A stretch of 64,000 nucleotides of DNA from the NCBI RefSeq assembly GCF_963676735.1, contig NZ_OY781464.1, positions 3,257,001-3,321,000 on the forward strand. Direction: 5' to 3'. Positions 52,923 to 60,901 of the stretch are shown piece after piece. Numbering within the stretch: the stretch's first letter is position 1; every line of letters begins with the position of its first letter. Below the pieces are notes generated by a model. The model did no database searches, was not told the DNA's origin, and worked only from the letters and a program-made list of their open reading frames with translations. Position numbers and translations under genes: made by a program. Origin of the DNA: an uncultured Draconibacterium sp. GTDB taxonomy: Bacteria > Bacteroidota > Bacteroidia > Bacteroidales > Prolixibacteraceae.

Positions 52923-52969
52923 GAAGCCTAAAATATAAAAAATCAGTCAAATCGGTCAGGGTGTGTTTT

Positions 52970-53113
52970 TTACATTACCGAAAACGGTTGGAACATGTTG
53001 TCGTTGCGGATTGCGGAGCGCGTTCCTGTCCGCTACGGAACCATGTTTCGAGAATCCAGCGTACGACATCGCGCGAACCCCGCAATGCAATTTGGAATTT
53101 GTTAGCAAGCGTT
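52970..53113 (-). repeat. attC-like self-complementary element 3 (between crp and the first cassette gene)
   Basis: About 140 bases able to fold into one long imperfect hairpin: GTTGTCGTTGCGGATTGCGG on the left faces CCGCAATGCAATTTGGAATT and GTTAGCAAGC on the right. The right end, read on the minus strand, is GCTTGCTAAC, similar to the GCTTGCTAGC that begins element 1. The layout matches integron attC sites in size and folding, although the core heptamers are not the RYYYAAC/GTTRRRY consensus. Sequence differs from elements 1 and 2. Confidence 0.5.
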
Positions 53114-53185
53114 TTTATTTTTAATATTCATTTTTTTTATCTTTGATTCGTATTCCAATATTTAAAATCAAAATATTTTAAGATA

Positions 53186-53243
53186 CGGAGTAACTCCCAA
53201 GGAGGTTTTTTGCGAGTAATTGCAAATCGTACTCGGCGGGAGT
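53186..53243. repeat. Nested inverted repeat after the 254-residue cassette gene
   Basis: ACTCCC / GGGAGT outer arms and CGAGTA / TACTCG inner arms, with an extra AAGGAGGTTTTTT stretch, immediately beyond the gene's TGA stop. It may terminate transcription on either strand. Not related to the attC-like elements by sequence. Confidence 0.5.
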
Positions 53244-54008
53244 TCATCTTTTATAATATTTCTTCGCATCCTTCACAAATGGTAAATAGTGATTAAATAT
53301 CCTTAATTCCAGTTGTGATTTAGTATTCTGACTTAGTTTATTTATATACGGTTTTCTGTCTCGTGCAACAGAATGATTTTTATCCAAAAAGTCAATAAGT
53401 GAATGAATTATAATTCCAAACAGTAAGAATTTCTGCCTATGTTCTTTAATTCCGGTTTGAAAAAGTGAGGCTTCCAATGGTTGAACTATTTTGTAAATAT
53501 CTGAATTCGATTTTTTATACTCATTCGTAAAATCATATAATGACATTATTTTTAATTCATTAGATTCTCTACTAATAACAGATTCACCAATTGCACGCTG
53601 ATATGACCTTTCTAATATTCTGTTTTTTTTAGATTCATACGAAGTGACAAACATCAAAAGTCTTTTACCTTTTTTAATTCTCGCTAAATTAACAAAGCTA
53701 CTTTCTTGTTTAAGAATCCCTAAACTTGCCCAGAAACTACCAAATAAATAGAGAATATAAATTTTATTCATCTCGTCCGTTTGAGAATTATAGTGAGTGA
53801 AAATCCTGAAATCTTCCTTAGCAAGCGAGTACATTTTCCCAAAAAGCTCGTCTGCCGATTTTAGGATTAACTCAGAATGTTTATTGAAAATATTTTTCGC
53901 TTCTATTCTTCGTCGGAATACCTTTTTTAAATCAGGATATGTAAGTTTTAATATTTCGAGTAAAACTCCACCTCCGATAAATGATAATATTAATTTTATT
54001 GTTTCCAT
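53244..54008 (-). CDS. Hypothetical protein with one N-terminal membrane segment (cassette gene)
   Basis: 254 residues I do not recognise. A membrane helix or signal anchor at about 4-24 (IKLILSFIGGGVLLEILKL) is followed by a basic stretch (KKVFRRRIEAK) and a helical soluble part with many Lys, Asn and Ser. Codon use is clearly more AT-rich than that of neighbouring chromosomal genes. It is bracketed by the element at 54022-54160 and the element at 52970-53113, whose facing ends are inverted copies of GCTTGCTARC. Anchored cytoplasmic effectors of this shape occur in phage-defence loci, but there is no motif here to support more than that. Confidence 0.6.
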   Translation of the reverse strand: METIKLILSFIGGGVLLEILKLTYPDLKKVFRRRIEAKNIFNKHSELILKSADELFGKMYSLAKEDFRIFTHYNSQTDEMNKIYILYLFGSFWASLGILKQESSFVNLARIKKGKRLLMFVTSYESKKNRILERSYQRAIGESVISRESNELKIMSLYDFTNEYKKSNSDIYKIVQPLEASLFQTGIKEHRQKFLLFGIIIHSLIDFLDKNHSVARDRKPYINKLSQNTKSQLELRIFNHYLPFVKDAKKYYKR

Positions 54009-54021
54009 TCTGATTTTTAAT

Positions 54022-54160
54022 GCTTGCTAGCGGTGGTGGTATGAGGTCGTGGCGGTCAGACGAGAGTCTGAGTGTCCGACCGAAACTGAGGTTGGGACGA
54101 GATTCGACCGTGTCGAATCCGCACGACCCCGGCCATGCGTTCTACCACGTGTTACCGGTT
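54022..54160 (-). repeat. attC-like self-complementary element 1
   Basis: About 139 bases immediately after the stop of the DUF4268-like gene. 54036-54108 (73 bases) is identical to 55822-55894. The ends pair: GTGGTATGAGGTCGTGG on the left with GGCCATGCGTTCTACCAC on the right, with inner hairpins TCAGAC/GTCTGA and CGGTC/GACCG. The right end is CCACGTGTTA and the left end GCTTGCTAGC. Position directly after a stop codon and before the next gene's leader is the integron cassette layout. Confidence 0.75.
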
Positions 54161-54166
54161 CGGCTT

Positions 54167-55105
54167 TTATTTTTGTGGTGCTTGTTTCACTAGTTTTGAA
54201 AATGTTTCTCTAAATTTTAAAGTGTATTCAACCAACCAATTTAATGCTTGTTCAACTTTCTGTTTGTCGTCAAAGTCTGTCGTATGTTCGAGAACAATAA
54301 TCTTGTCTCGATTGTCTGGATTTGGATTCCAATTTAAGTTTTGACCAATTGCTGATTCGATTTCATTTTTCTTACTTTCCAAGAATGGCAGCATTGTATC
54401 TGCAATTTTATTTCCAATATAAATTCTTACACCAACTGTATTGTTGTCAGTATTGCAGTAGTTTGAAATGTGGATATAAGATTTTCCTAAAGTTACGTCA
54501 AACCAATATTGTGGTCTTGGAGTTTGTAATGATGGAATTTTTCTTGTTTTAGCAAGTTTTTCCTTAAACATATTCCAGAATTCAAATTGGAATTTTCGCT
54601 TGTCTGATAAATCTTCAGTAGCTTTCGTCCTTGCAGCTTGTCTAACGGCTTGATTTGGTTTGCTTATAATATTAAATCGTAATGCTGCTTTACTGTTGTC
54701 AATTTGCCAAAGTTCCACTTGAACACCGTAAAATGAAATATCTTCAGTTGTGTGGTCATTAAGCCAGTCTAAAGATTTTTTATGTTCTTCAGTGAAGTCC
54801 GTCGCAATCCAAATTACTGTTGAAGCATCTAAAACAGAAGCGTAAGTAATTGCTTTTCCTAGATGGTCATGATTTGTTTTTTCTAATTGATTTTCAATTA
54901 CCACATATTTATCTGTTCCGGTATCTTTTGCTAAAATATCGGCAGAATAAGGACCTGCGCTAACTTCAGTACTTTCAACTTCTAATTCTAGTCCAAGTGC
55001 TTTATTAAGTTCTTCAATATTGTGGGCAAGCCAGGGAGTAAAGTCTCTAGCTTCATTATTCCACTTTTGTCGTGGAGCAACTGTTTTTAATACGCCTAAT
55101 TCCAT
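54167..55105 (-). CDS. DUF4268-type protein with PD-(D/E)XK nuclease-like N-terminus (cassette gene)
   Basis: 312 residues. The N-terminal half carries a nuclease-like core: Glu18 in NNEARDFTPWL, Asp56 in YSADILAK and Glu71-x-Gln73 in VVIENQLE, i.e. the D...ExQ variant of PD-(D/E)XK, followed by a GKAITYAS helix. The C-terminal half (about 165-305) has RKFQFEFWNMFKEKL and the beta-rich YWFDVTLGKSYIHISNY region typical of DUF4268. Such proteins are related to restriction-type nucleases. It starts 19 bases after the other nuclease-like gene at 55125-55769, so the two are one transcription unit inside one cassette. Defence role is inferred. Confidence 0.75.
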   Translation of the reverse strand: MELGVLKTVAPRQKWNNEARDFTPWLAHNIEELNKALGLELEVESTEVSAGPYSADILAKDTGTDKYVVIENQLEKTNHDHLGKAITYASVLDASTVIWIATDFTEEHKKSLDWLNDHTTEDISFYGVQVELWQIDNSKAALRFNIISKPNQAVRQAARTKATEDLSDKRKFQFEFWNMFKEKLAKTRKIPSLQTPRPQYWFDVTLGKSYIHISNYCNTDNNTVGVRIYIGNKIADTMLPFLESKKNEIESAIGQNLNWNPNPDNRDKIIVLEHTTDFDDKQKVEQALNWLVEYTLKFRETFSKLVKQAPQK

Positions 55106-55124
55106 ATTTTAAAGGTTTATTATT

Positions 55125-55769
55125 TTACGATTTTCTCCATTGCACTTCGTTGCCTGCTTCGTCCCAAAGATGTTTTAATTCATTATAATCCATGTGATGT
55201 GACCAGTCAAATGAATAAGATGCTCCATAATTATGGTCCCAATATCCTTGAAGCCTTGAAAACATATCTCCATCTGTTAAATCATATGTTGAATTTTCAC
55301 CGTGAATTTCAATTGCGTATGCTTCACAAGTTATTCGTTTTCTGTCCCATTGTGGTTTGCCGTCTTTGTAAATACGCTGAGAATTAATTTGATAAAACCA
55401 ACCTAAAAGTCCTTGAGCTGGAAAATCATCAAACTCTTTTAGAAATTTACTTTTAAAAACAGATGAACCTAATAGTAAAATTTCGGCATATTCCCATTCT
55501 GTATTTTTTATTGCTTTTTGAATCTTTGGAAGTGTTTCGTTAAAAGCACTAACCGTTGCGTTTGGTTTTACTTCTACAAGGATTTTATGTCTATTATTAT
55601 TGCCATCTTCATCAATATATTCGTCTGAATAAAGAATAAAGTCAGGCAACCAGCCATTTAAATCCAATGCTGGTTCATAGTCAAATTCCCAACCTGCTTT
55701 GTCAAAAAAAGCAGCCCACCTCGCCTCAAGCTGCGAACGCATTTTCCTTCCTTTGTATACAGTTTCCAT
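55125..55769 (-). CDS. PD-(D/E)XK nuclease-like protein (cassette gene)
   Basis: 214 residues. Motifs of a restriction-endonuclease-like fold: Glu15 in RSQLEARWAAFFDKAGW, Asp43 in WLPDFILYS and Glu66-x-Lys68 in ILVEVKPN, a complete E...PD...ExK set. This resembles small nucleases encoded in phages and mobile DNA. It is followed by the DUF4268-like nuclease gene on the same strand, with repeats on both sides of the pair. The C-terminal part (about 120-214) is Trp/Tyr-rich (WYFY-type residues in QGYWDHNYGASYSFDW) and could bind a ligand or DNA. Substrate and role unknown. Confidence 0.75.
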   Translation of the reverse strand: METVYKGRKMRSQLEARWAAFFDKAGWEFDYEPALDLNGWLPDFILYSDEYIDEDGNNNRHKILVEVKPNATVSAFNETLPKIQKAIKNTEWEYAEILLLGSSVFKSKFLKEFDDFPAQGLLGWFYQINSQRIYKDGKPQWDRKRITCEAYAIEIHGENSTYDLTDGDMFSRLQGYWDHNYGASYSFDWSHHMDYNELKHLWDEAGNEVQWRKS

Positions 55770-55811
55770 TTTATTGATTATGTTTTGAAAAGCAACATTT
55801 TATCTTTTTTA

Positions 55812-55945
55812 AAGCTGTCTAGTGGTATGAGGTCGTGGCGGTCAGACGAGAGTCTGAGTGTCCGACCGAAACTGAGGTTGGGACGAGATTCGACTTGTAG
55901 AACCTGTACAAACCCAGCCATGCCTTATACCACGTGTTATGCACT
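55812..55945 (-). repeat. attC-like self-complementary element 2
   Basis: About 134 bases starting at the TAA stop of the 353-residue gene and ending before the leader of the nuclease pair. Shares a 73-base identical block (55822-55894) and the CCACGTGTTA end with element 1, while the 25-35 bases between differ but keep self-complementarity (GTGGTATGAGG with CCTTATACCAC). Left end reads GCTGTCTAGTGG. The variable loop side and constant stem resemble paralogous attC sites in one array. Confidence 0.75.
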
Positions 55946-56998
55946 GGGTTTTTTATCGTCATTGTCTGAATTTAACATTAAAGGAGATTTACCTTCAATC
56001 GCTTTTCGTTCAGTCGAATTTAAATTCAATAATTTTTCATTATCCAATATAATTTCAGTCGTGTTTTGTGGTAACGCTTTTGAGATGTTAAGTATAGCTT
56101 GCCCAAATGTTTTTTCTAAAAGAACTTTTTTATCTTCATTTACGCCATATTTATTAGCTTTTTTCATTAATTCTAATAATAAGTCAGCTTGATGAACTTT
56201 ATTTTCGAACTGCTCTCTTTTAATTGTACCTGTTTGCAAATCACGAATATATTTTCCAATACCTAAAATGAAGTCTTTAATCAATTTTATCAGGTGCTTA
56301 TTTCCAAATAGTCTTGTCCAAATACTTCCTGATTCAACTTTTATAATATTTAATGGATAATCTTGATAATGAATTTCAAATGCCTTGCATAAATCTTGAT
56401 ATAGTTTATCTAGAAAAAATAGAAACAAGGAGAATTTTTCAAGATTTTCAATGTTACTAATAATCTCAATATCTATTATTTCTTGACTATCGGATATTTG
56501 TTCTGGTTCTTCAATTAATTTGTCATTTATAGAATTTGCTCCAAATTCAAATTTTTGAATTTCAAATAAAAATTCTTCACAATAATTTATAAAGCTCAAA
56601 ATATCATCAAATGTCCTTTCAGAGTATGCTTCGGTGTGTAAATCGACTAAATCTTCAAATTTTTCACTTAATAAATTTCGGTCATAAGCTGTTAGAATGG
56701 GATTCTGAAAAAAATCATCCTTTAAAGAATTAATTGAAGTCACGAATACAGGTGGCTTAAATTTGCGAATTTTTGAAAGTGTTTCCTTATTAATTTTTTT
56801 TATTTCATTTATTATAGGAGTTATTTGCTGATGTGTAACATTACTGTTTGGATTATAAGAATTAAAAAGGCTTTTGTGAAACTTTAAGTACTCATCTTTT
56901 AATTTGGCAATATCAGAGATGTAAAACAATAAGTTTTCGTATTTAGCCATAATATCAATTATTGCCTTATTGTTTTTCAAAAATTCTTTTAAAATCAT
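55937..56998 (-). CDS. Hypothetical helical protein (cassette gene)
   Basis: 353 residues, very rich in Lys, Asn, Ile, Glu and Phe and without a signal peptide. Mainly helical with probable coiled-coil stretches (about 20-90). Around residue 215-250 the segment IIKVESGSIWTRLFGN is followed by a hydrophobic amphipathic helix LIKLIKDFILGIGKYI, a pattern I have seen in proteins of unknown function in defence-type islands but cannot name. C-terminal tail is charged (DNDDKKPSA). Its stop codon lies within the attC-like element at 55812-55945. AT-rich codon use suggests recent transfer. Confidence 0.55.
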   Translation of the reverse strand: MILKEFLKNNKAIIDIMAKYENLLFYISDIAKLKDEYLKFHKSLFNSYNPNSNVTHQQITPIINEIKKINKETLSKIRKFKPPVFVTSINSLKDDFFQNPILTAYDRNLLSEKFEDLVDLHTEAYSERTFDDILSFINYCEEFLFEIQKFEFGANSINDKLIEEPEQISDSQEIIDIEIISNIENLEKFSLFLFFLDKLYQDLCKAFEIHYQDYPLNIIKVESGSIWTRLFGNKHLIKLIKDFILGIGKYIRDLQTGTIKREQFENKVHQADLLLELMKKANKYGVNEDKKVLLEKTFGQAILNISKALPQNTTEIILDNEKLLNLNSTERKAIEGKSPLMLNSDNDDKKPSA

Positions 56999-57346
56999 AT
57001 TTCAATTTTTTAAAATTGTTCTTTCAACCTTGCGCACAACTACTATATATCGTCATCATTGTTATCCCGCTTATAGCAAAACCTTAAGCTTTTTTTGTTA
57101 AGGCGCTGCTATTTACGGTTTTATCCATTTATAAACGTTTATAAGCCTTTACAAACGTTTAGCATCACTTCCCGGGGGCTTCTCTACTGCACTGTAATCT
57201 TCTTGTTGTGACCGGGTAAGGCGCATTAAAAGTAACCATTGTTTACATAAAACAAAAGATAGCGGGCGGTAAAAATGTACATCTGCCAGAATTTATGGAT
57301 AAAAATGCAAAAACCACCGATTATAAATGGGGGGCAGCCGGGGTTG
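56999..57346. other. Intergenic region at the upstream edge of the cassette array
   Basis: 348 bases with no gene. Near 57030 the minus strand reads AGTTGTGCGCAAGG about 30 bases before the first cassette gene, which may be the array boundary. Two ACGTTTA-type repeats follow: the perfect 16-bp palindrome TTATAAACGTTTATAA at 57129-57144 and CAAACGTTTA at 57152-57161, 20 bp apart. An inverted repeat TTAAGC.../...GTTAAGGCG lies near 57092-57115. No integrase fragment is visible. Confidence 0.45.
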
Positions 57347-57895
57347 TTAAAAATTGGGCAACCCGGTCAGCATTTCCCCACTTGCCAAATAATGATTCAT
57401 GGCTTTTTCCCACGAATCCATCATGACAGTGTATTCCTTTTGCGTAAATGCCGCCAAAGCTTTGTCGCCCTTTTCGCTCAGGGCTGTTTTTGAGTAGGTA
57501 AGCTTCACTTGTGTGCAACTGGGGTTTACCGCGGTAGCCTGAATTTCTAATTTGGTAATTAAAACACCCGGTACGTGATACATCATTTCTACATGCCCGG
57601 CTTCCGGATTGTAATCGTTTACCATCCACACAATATCGGTATCCCCGTCAGGTGTAATAAAAATACAGTCTTTTTCAACCAGCCCCGATTGGGTGTAAAC
57701 GGCTTTGGGGTTCCAGTTTTCGCACCAATCCAACTCCCTAACCGGACAATACAGGGGCATTATCTCGGCTAATGTTCCGTTAATGCTTTGTACATAAGTA
57801 TGTGAAATCCGCCTGGGTTTTGCCACTATTCCGGCCCTTTTTTCCTTTGCATTTAATCGCCTACGCATCATTATAATTTTTTTATTTCTAATCAT
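57347..57895 (-). CDS. SRPBCC-type protein (probable ligand-binding or stress protein)
   Basis: 182 residues; the ATG at 57871 (MMRRRLNAKEKRAG) is an alternative start. The core about 35-175 has the long beta-sheet plus C-terminal helix plan of START/SRPBCC proteins: ISHTYVQSINGTLAEIMPLYCPVRELDWCENW, then IWMV-type strands (TDIVWMVNDYNPEAGHVEMMYHVPG) and a final helix (ALAAFTQKEYTVMMDSWEKAMNHYL). Family members bind hydrophobic ligands. It precedes and shares a strand with no obvious partner; the Crp-like gene at 57928 is upstream by 32 bases, so both may be one operon. Confidence 0.65.
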   Translation of the reverse strand: MIRNKKIIMMRRRLNAKEKRAGIVAKPRRISHTYVQSINGTLAEIMPLYCPVRELDWCENWNPKAVYTQSGLVEKDCIFITPDGDTDIVWMVNDYNPEAGHVEMMYHVPGVLITKLEIQATAVNPSCTQVKLTYSKTALSEKGDKALAAFTQKEYTVMMDSWEKAMNHYLASGEMLTGLPNF

Positions 57896-57927
57896 GCAAA
57901 CTAAACAGACTGCAGCGGGAATTTCAT

Positions 57928-58488
57928 TTACATTTGTTGAGAAAAGGTTTTTCGTGTGCGGCTCAGTTGGGTGGGTGTCATACCTAAAAAACTGGCAATG
58001 TAGTAATGCGGAATGCGGTTCAGCAAATTAGGGTAGGTTTGAAGAAACCACTTGTATTTGATTAAAGTATCGCCTGTAATCAGGGCTTCAATACGTGCAT
58101 TATTCTGTTTGTTTAGCTTTTGGAAATTAGAGAGAACAATAGTAGTAAGTTCGCTGTCAGTATTCACATACGAAAAAATGGCTTTGTAGTTGGCCACCGA
58201 AATAAGGCAATCTTCCAGGGCCTGAATGCTTAATGTTGCCGCAGCATTCGGGATATAGTTTCCGGAAACCAGGTCGCCTTCCATAAAAAAATGGGTGGTA
58301 ATTTCTTCGCCTTCATCCGATAAAGTAAACCCTCTGAGAATCCCCTTTACAACTTTCCCAATCCTGTAATTCTGCTGGCCGTTTTTAACAAAATATTCAC
58401 CTTTATCCAGCGCCAAATCGGTATGTAACGATTCATTTAACATCTGCTGTTTTTGCTCCCGCTGTTCGGGTGCGCCAAAAATAACCAC
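57928..58488 (-). CDS. Crp/Fnr-family regulator with short N-terminus
   Basis: 186 residues from the first ATG, or 171 from MLNESLHTDLALDKGEYF at 58443. Beta-roll sensor (about 28-115; DKGEYFVKNGQQNYRIGKVV, EITTHFFMEGDLVSGNY) and helix-turn-helix near the C-terminus (RIPHYYIASFLGMTPTQLSRTRK). The region before the beta roll is shorter than usual. Probable regulator of the SRPBCC gene that follows after 32 bases. Confidence 0.88.
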   Translation of the reverse strand: MVIFGAPEQREQKQQMLNESLHTDLALDKGEYFVKNGQQNYRIGKVVKGILRGFTLSDEGEEITTHFFMEGDLVSGNYIPNAAATLSIQALEDCLISVANYKAIFSYVNTDSELTTIVLSNFQKLNKQNNARIEALITGDTLIKYKWFLQTYPNLLNRIPHYYIASFLGMTPTQLSRTRKTFSQQM

Positions 58489-58567
58489 TGTTAAACTGAA
58501 ATAAAAGCAATTACCAACAAAAGTTGGCCCTTAGCGCAGGTGTTTTCGTGAATTCGGGTTTATAGTT

Positions 58568-59080
58568 TTACAAGCCAAAACCAATGTGCACGCCCAGGCT
58601 TAAGTGCACATGCTCGAAATTATAACCCACTTCGGCCATGGGGCCAAAATGCAGGTCGCCCAACTGAAGATCGTAAGCTGTTTCGAAATGCAGGGCAAAG
58701 TTTTTCTCGTCCCAATCGCTGCCCTCAAAAGCAATACCGGGTGTAAGGGCAAAATGCAGGCGCTCAACCGGTGTGTAACTACCAACAATGCCAAAGGTAT
58801 TGTGTTTGTGTTCGTCGAAAATACGTTCGTAGGCTAGCCCTACTCCAAACTTCGAATGGCTGATATTACGCACCACGTGCACATGCAGGCCATAGCTCAG
58901 TTCCTTTTCGCCGGTAAAATAAACCAGCGAATTACCAATACCTATTTCGGTTTTGTGTGTATGCGAATGGTGCTGATGATCGTGATCGTGGGTATGCCCG
59001 TGCGAGTCCTGGGCATTACTTTGATAACTAAAAAATACGGCCACCAGGGCCAAAAGCATGGTATAAAAACGATATTTCAT
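58568..59080 (-). CDS. Histidine-rich outer-membrane-like protein
   Basis: 170 residues with signal peptide (MKYRFYTMLLALVAVFFSYQ, cleavage near 23) followed by a dense His/Asp stretch at about 27-42 (GHTHDHDHQHHSHTHK) and a beta-strand-rich remainder of alternating polar/hydrophobic residues ending in F-G-L, a typical outer-membrane barrel terminus. The histidine run would bind Zn, Cu or Ni at the surface or periplasm. A ZIP-type zinc transporter lies 2.2 kb away on the other strand. No close family was recognised. Confidence 0.7.
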   Translation of the reverse strand: MKYRFYTMLLALVAVFFSYQSNAQDSHGHTHDHDHQHHSHTHKTEIGIGNSLVYFTGEKELSYGLHVHVVRNISHSKFGVGLAYERIFDEHKHNTFGIVGSYTPVERLHFALTPGIAFEGSDWDEKNFALHFETAYDLQLGDLHFGPMAEVGYNFEHVHLSLGVHIGFGL

Positions 59081-59240
59081 TTTGTAGCTGTTTTCTGTTC
59101 CTTAACAATTTCAACCCAACGTTTAAAACTGGAAATTGTTGAGAAAAAATGTAATTCGGGGGGCAAAAATAAGGGCTTTCACACATTCTCAAAATCCCTT
59201 ACTTCACTTTTTATTACCTTAGGCAGCAAAATTCTATTGT

Positions 59241-60836
59241 ATGTTAAAAAAGGTACCGCATACCTATGTCATTATTTTTTCGTTAATCGTGTTTTGTGCG
59301 CTTTTAACCTGGATTATTCCGGGGGGCGAATTTGAACGTGAAAGTGTTGTTGTAAACGGTGTTGAGCGTAGTGTAATTAAAAACGGTTCGTTTCAGCAAA
59401 CCGACAGCCAGATGCAAAGCTGGCAGGTTTTCTCGTCCTTTTTTGACGGTTTTTTACGCACTTCCGATATCATCGCGCTTATTGTGCTTATTGGCGGGGC
59501 CTTTTGGATTATGAATGCCAGCAAAGCGGTTGACATCGGCATTTACTCTTTTCTGCAGTTTTTAAAACGTTTTGAGCGCTCGAAGCTACTGGCCCGGATT
59601 GGCGTAAACAACCTGGTTTTGCTGAGCATTATGACCATATTCAGTTTGTTTGGTGCTGTTTTTGGCATGAGCGAAGAAACCATTGCCTTTACCATTGTTT
59701 TTGTTCCGCTGGCTATTTCAATGGGTTACGACTCGATTGTAGGTGTTTCGCTTTGTTTTATTGCCGCCACAATGGGTTTTGCCGGGGCATTTTTAAATCC
59801 ATTTACCATTGGTGTGGCACAGGGTTTATCGAATATCCCCCTGTTTTCTGGCCTTGAATACCGCATTTTTATGTGGGCTGTAATTAACCTTTTTGGCTTT
59901 ATTTATGTGTTGCGATATGCCCGGCGTATAAAAAAAGACCCAACAAAATCGTTTGTGTACACCGACGATAATTACTGGCGAAAACGAAATGAATCCACTT
60001 CCGTTACTATCGAAAAAATAAAACCAACAGCTGCGTGGATAGCCATGGCTGTTCTTGCCACTTTTTTAGTGTTTGTGTCTTTTGCTTTTCCGCAAAGCGC
60101 AATAAACATGGGCAACAGTATTTTCAGGATTCCTGCCATTCCGGTTGCCACTGCCCTTTTTATAATAATGAGCCTTGTCACCCTGCGCCACTCGGTTCAA
60201 TATTTTATATTAACGCTGCTTACGTTTACCATTGTTTTCCTGGTAATTGGTGTGATGGGGCACGGGTGGTACATCAAAGAAATTTCAACGATTTTTCTTG
60301 CCATGGGAATTTTTGCCGGCATCGCTGCCAACAACTCGCCCAATACCCTAACCAAACTTTTTCTTGCCGGTGCCAAAGATATTCTTCCGGCAGCTCTTAT
60401 TGTTGGATTGGCAAGGGGTATTGTTGTTATTCTCGAAGATGGTAAAATCATCGATACCCTGCTTTTTTATGTTTCCGATTCGATGCAAAATTTTGGTGAA
60501 GTTGGCACGCTGGGCATCATGTACCTGATTCAAACCCTGCTGAATGTATTTATCCCATCCGGCTCGGGACAAGCCGCACTTACCATCCCCATTATGTCGC
60601 AAATAGCTGATTTAATAGGCATTTCACGCCAGACAACTGTTGTTATATTTCAGCTTGGCGATGGATTTACGAATATGATTACTCCCACAAGTGGCGTGTT
60701 AATTGGCGTTTTAGGGGTAGCTCGTATTCCCTACGAAAAGTGGTTTAAATGGGCTGCGCCTTTTATTCTTATGCTGATAATTATCGGATTTTTATTGATT
60801 TTACCCACTGCTTTTATGGAGTTGAATGGGTTTTAA
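59241..60836 (+). CDS. YfcC-family membrane transporter
   Basis: 531 residues with about twelve membrane helices and an early conserved start MLKKVPHTYVIIFSLIVFCALLTWIIPGGEF, the signature of the YfcC/ArcD-like group of the ion-transporter superfamily. FAGAFLNPFTIGVAQGL near 180-200 and the C-terminal NVFIPSGSGQAALTIPIMSQIADLIGISRQ and TPTSGVLIGVLGVA segments are characteristic. Related proteins carry dicarboxylates, peptides or ornithine/arginine; the substrate here is not evident. Stands alone with ferredoxin convergent downstream. Confidence 0.88.
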   Translation: MLKKVPHTYVIIFSLIVFCALLTWIIPGGEFERESVVVNGVERSVIKNGSFQQTDSQMQSWQVFSSFFDGFLRTSDIIALIVLIGGAFWIMNASKAVDIGIYSFLQFLKRFERSKLLARIGVNNLVLLSIMTIFSLFGAVFGMSEETIAFTIVFVPLAISMGYDSIVGVSLCFIAATMGFAGAFLNPFTIGVAQGLSNIPLFSGLEYRIFMWAVINLFGFIYVLRYARRIKKDPTKSFVYTDDNYWRKRNESTSVTIEKIKPTAAWIAMAVLATFLVFVSFAFPQSAINMGNSIFRIPAIPVATALFIIMSLVTLRHSVQYFILTLLTFTIVFLVIGVMGHGWYIKEISTIFLAMGIFAGIAANNSPNTLTKLFLAGAKDILPAALIVGLARGIVVILEDGKIIDTLLFYVSDSMQNFGEVGTLGIMYLIQTLLNVFIPSGSGQAALTIPIMSQIADLIGISRQTTVVIFQLGDGFTNMITPTSGVLIGVLGVARIPYEKWFKWAAPFILMLIIIGFLLILPTAFMELNGF

Positions 60837-60851
60837 ACGGTAGAAAAAAGG

Positions 60852-60880
60852 CAAAAAAAAAGCCCGCATGCGCGAGCTTC
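60852..60880 (-). terminator. Terminator after the ferredoxin gene
   Basis: In the minus direction AAGCTCGC / GCGGGCTT pair (one T-G) around GCAT, followed by nine Ts. Its mirrored A-run may also serve the convergent YfcC gene. Confidence 0.8.
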
Positions 60881-60901
60881 AATGTCTTTATGCTGAGCGA
60901 A

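Noticed and set aside
52923..57346. Integron integrase, transposase or phage integrase in the cassette region
   Set aside because: I found no frame with tyrosine-recombinase or DDE motifs; the array, if real, must rely on an enzyme encoded elsewhere.
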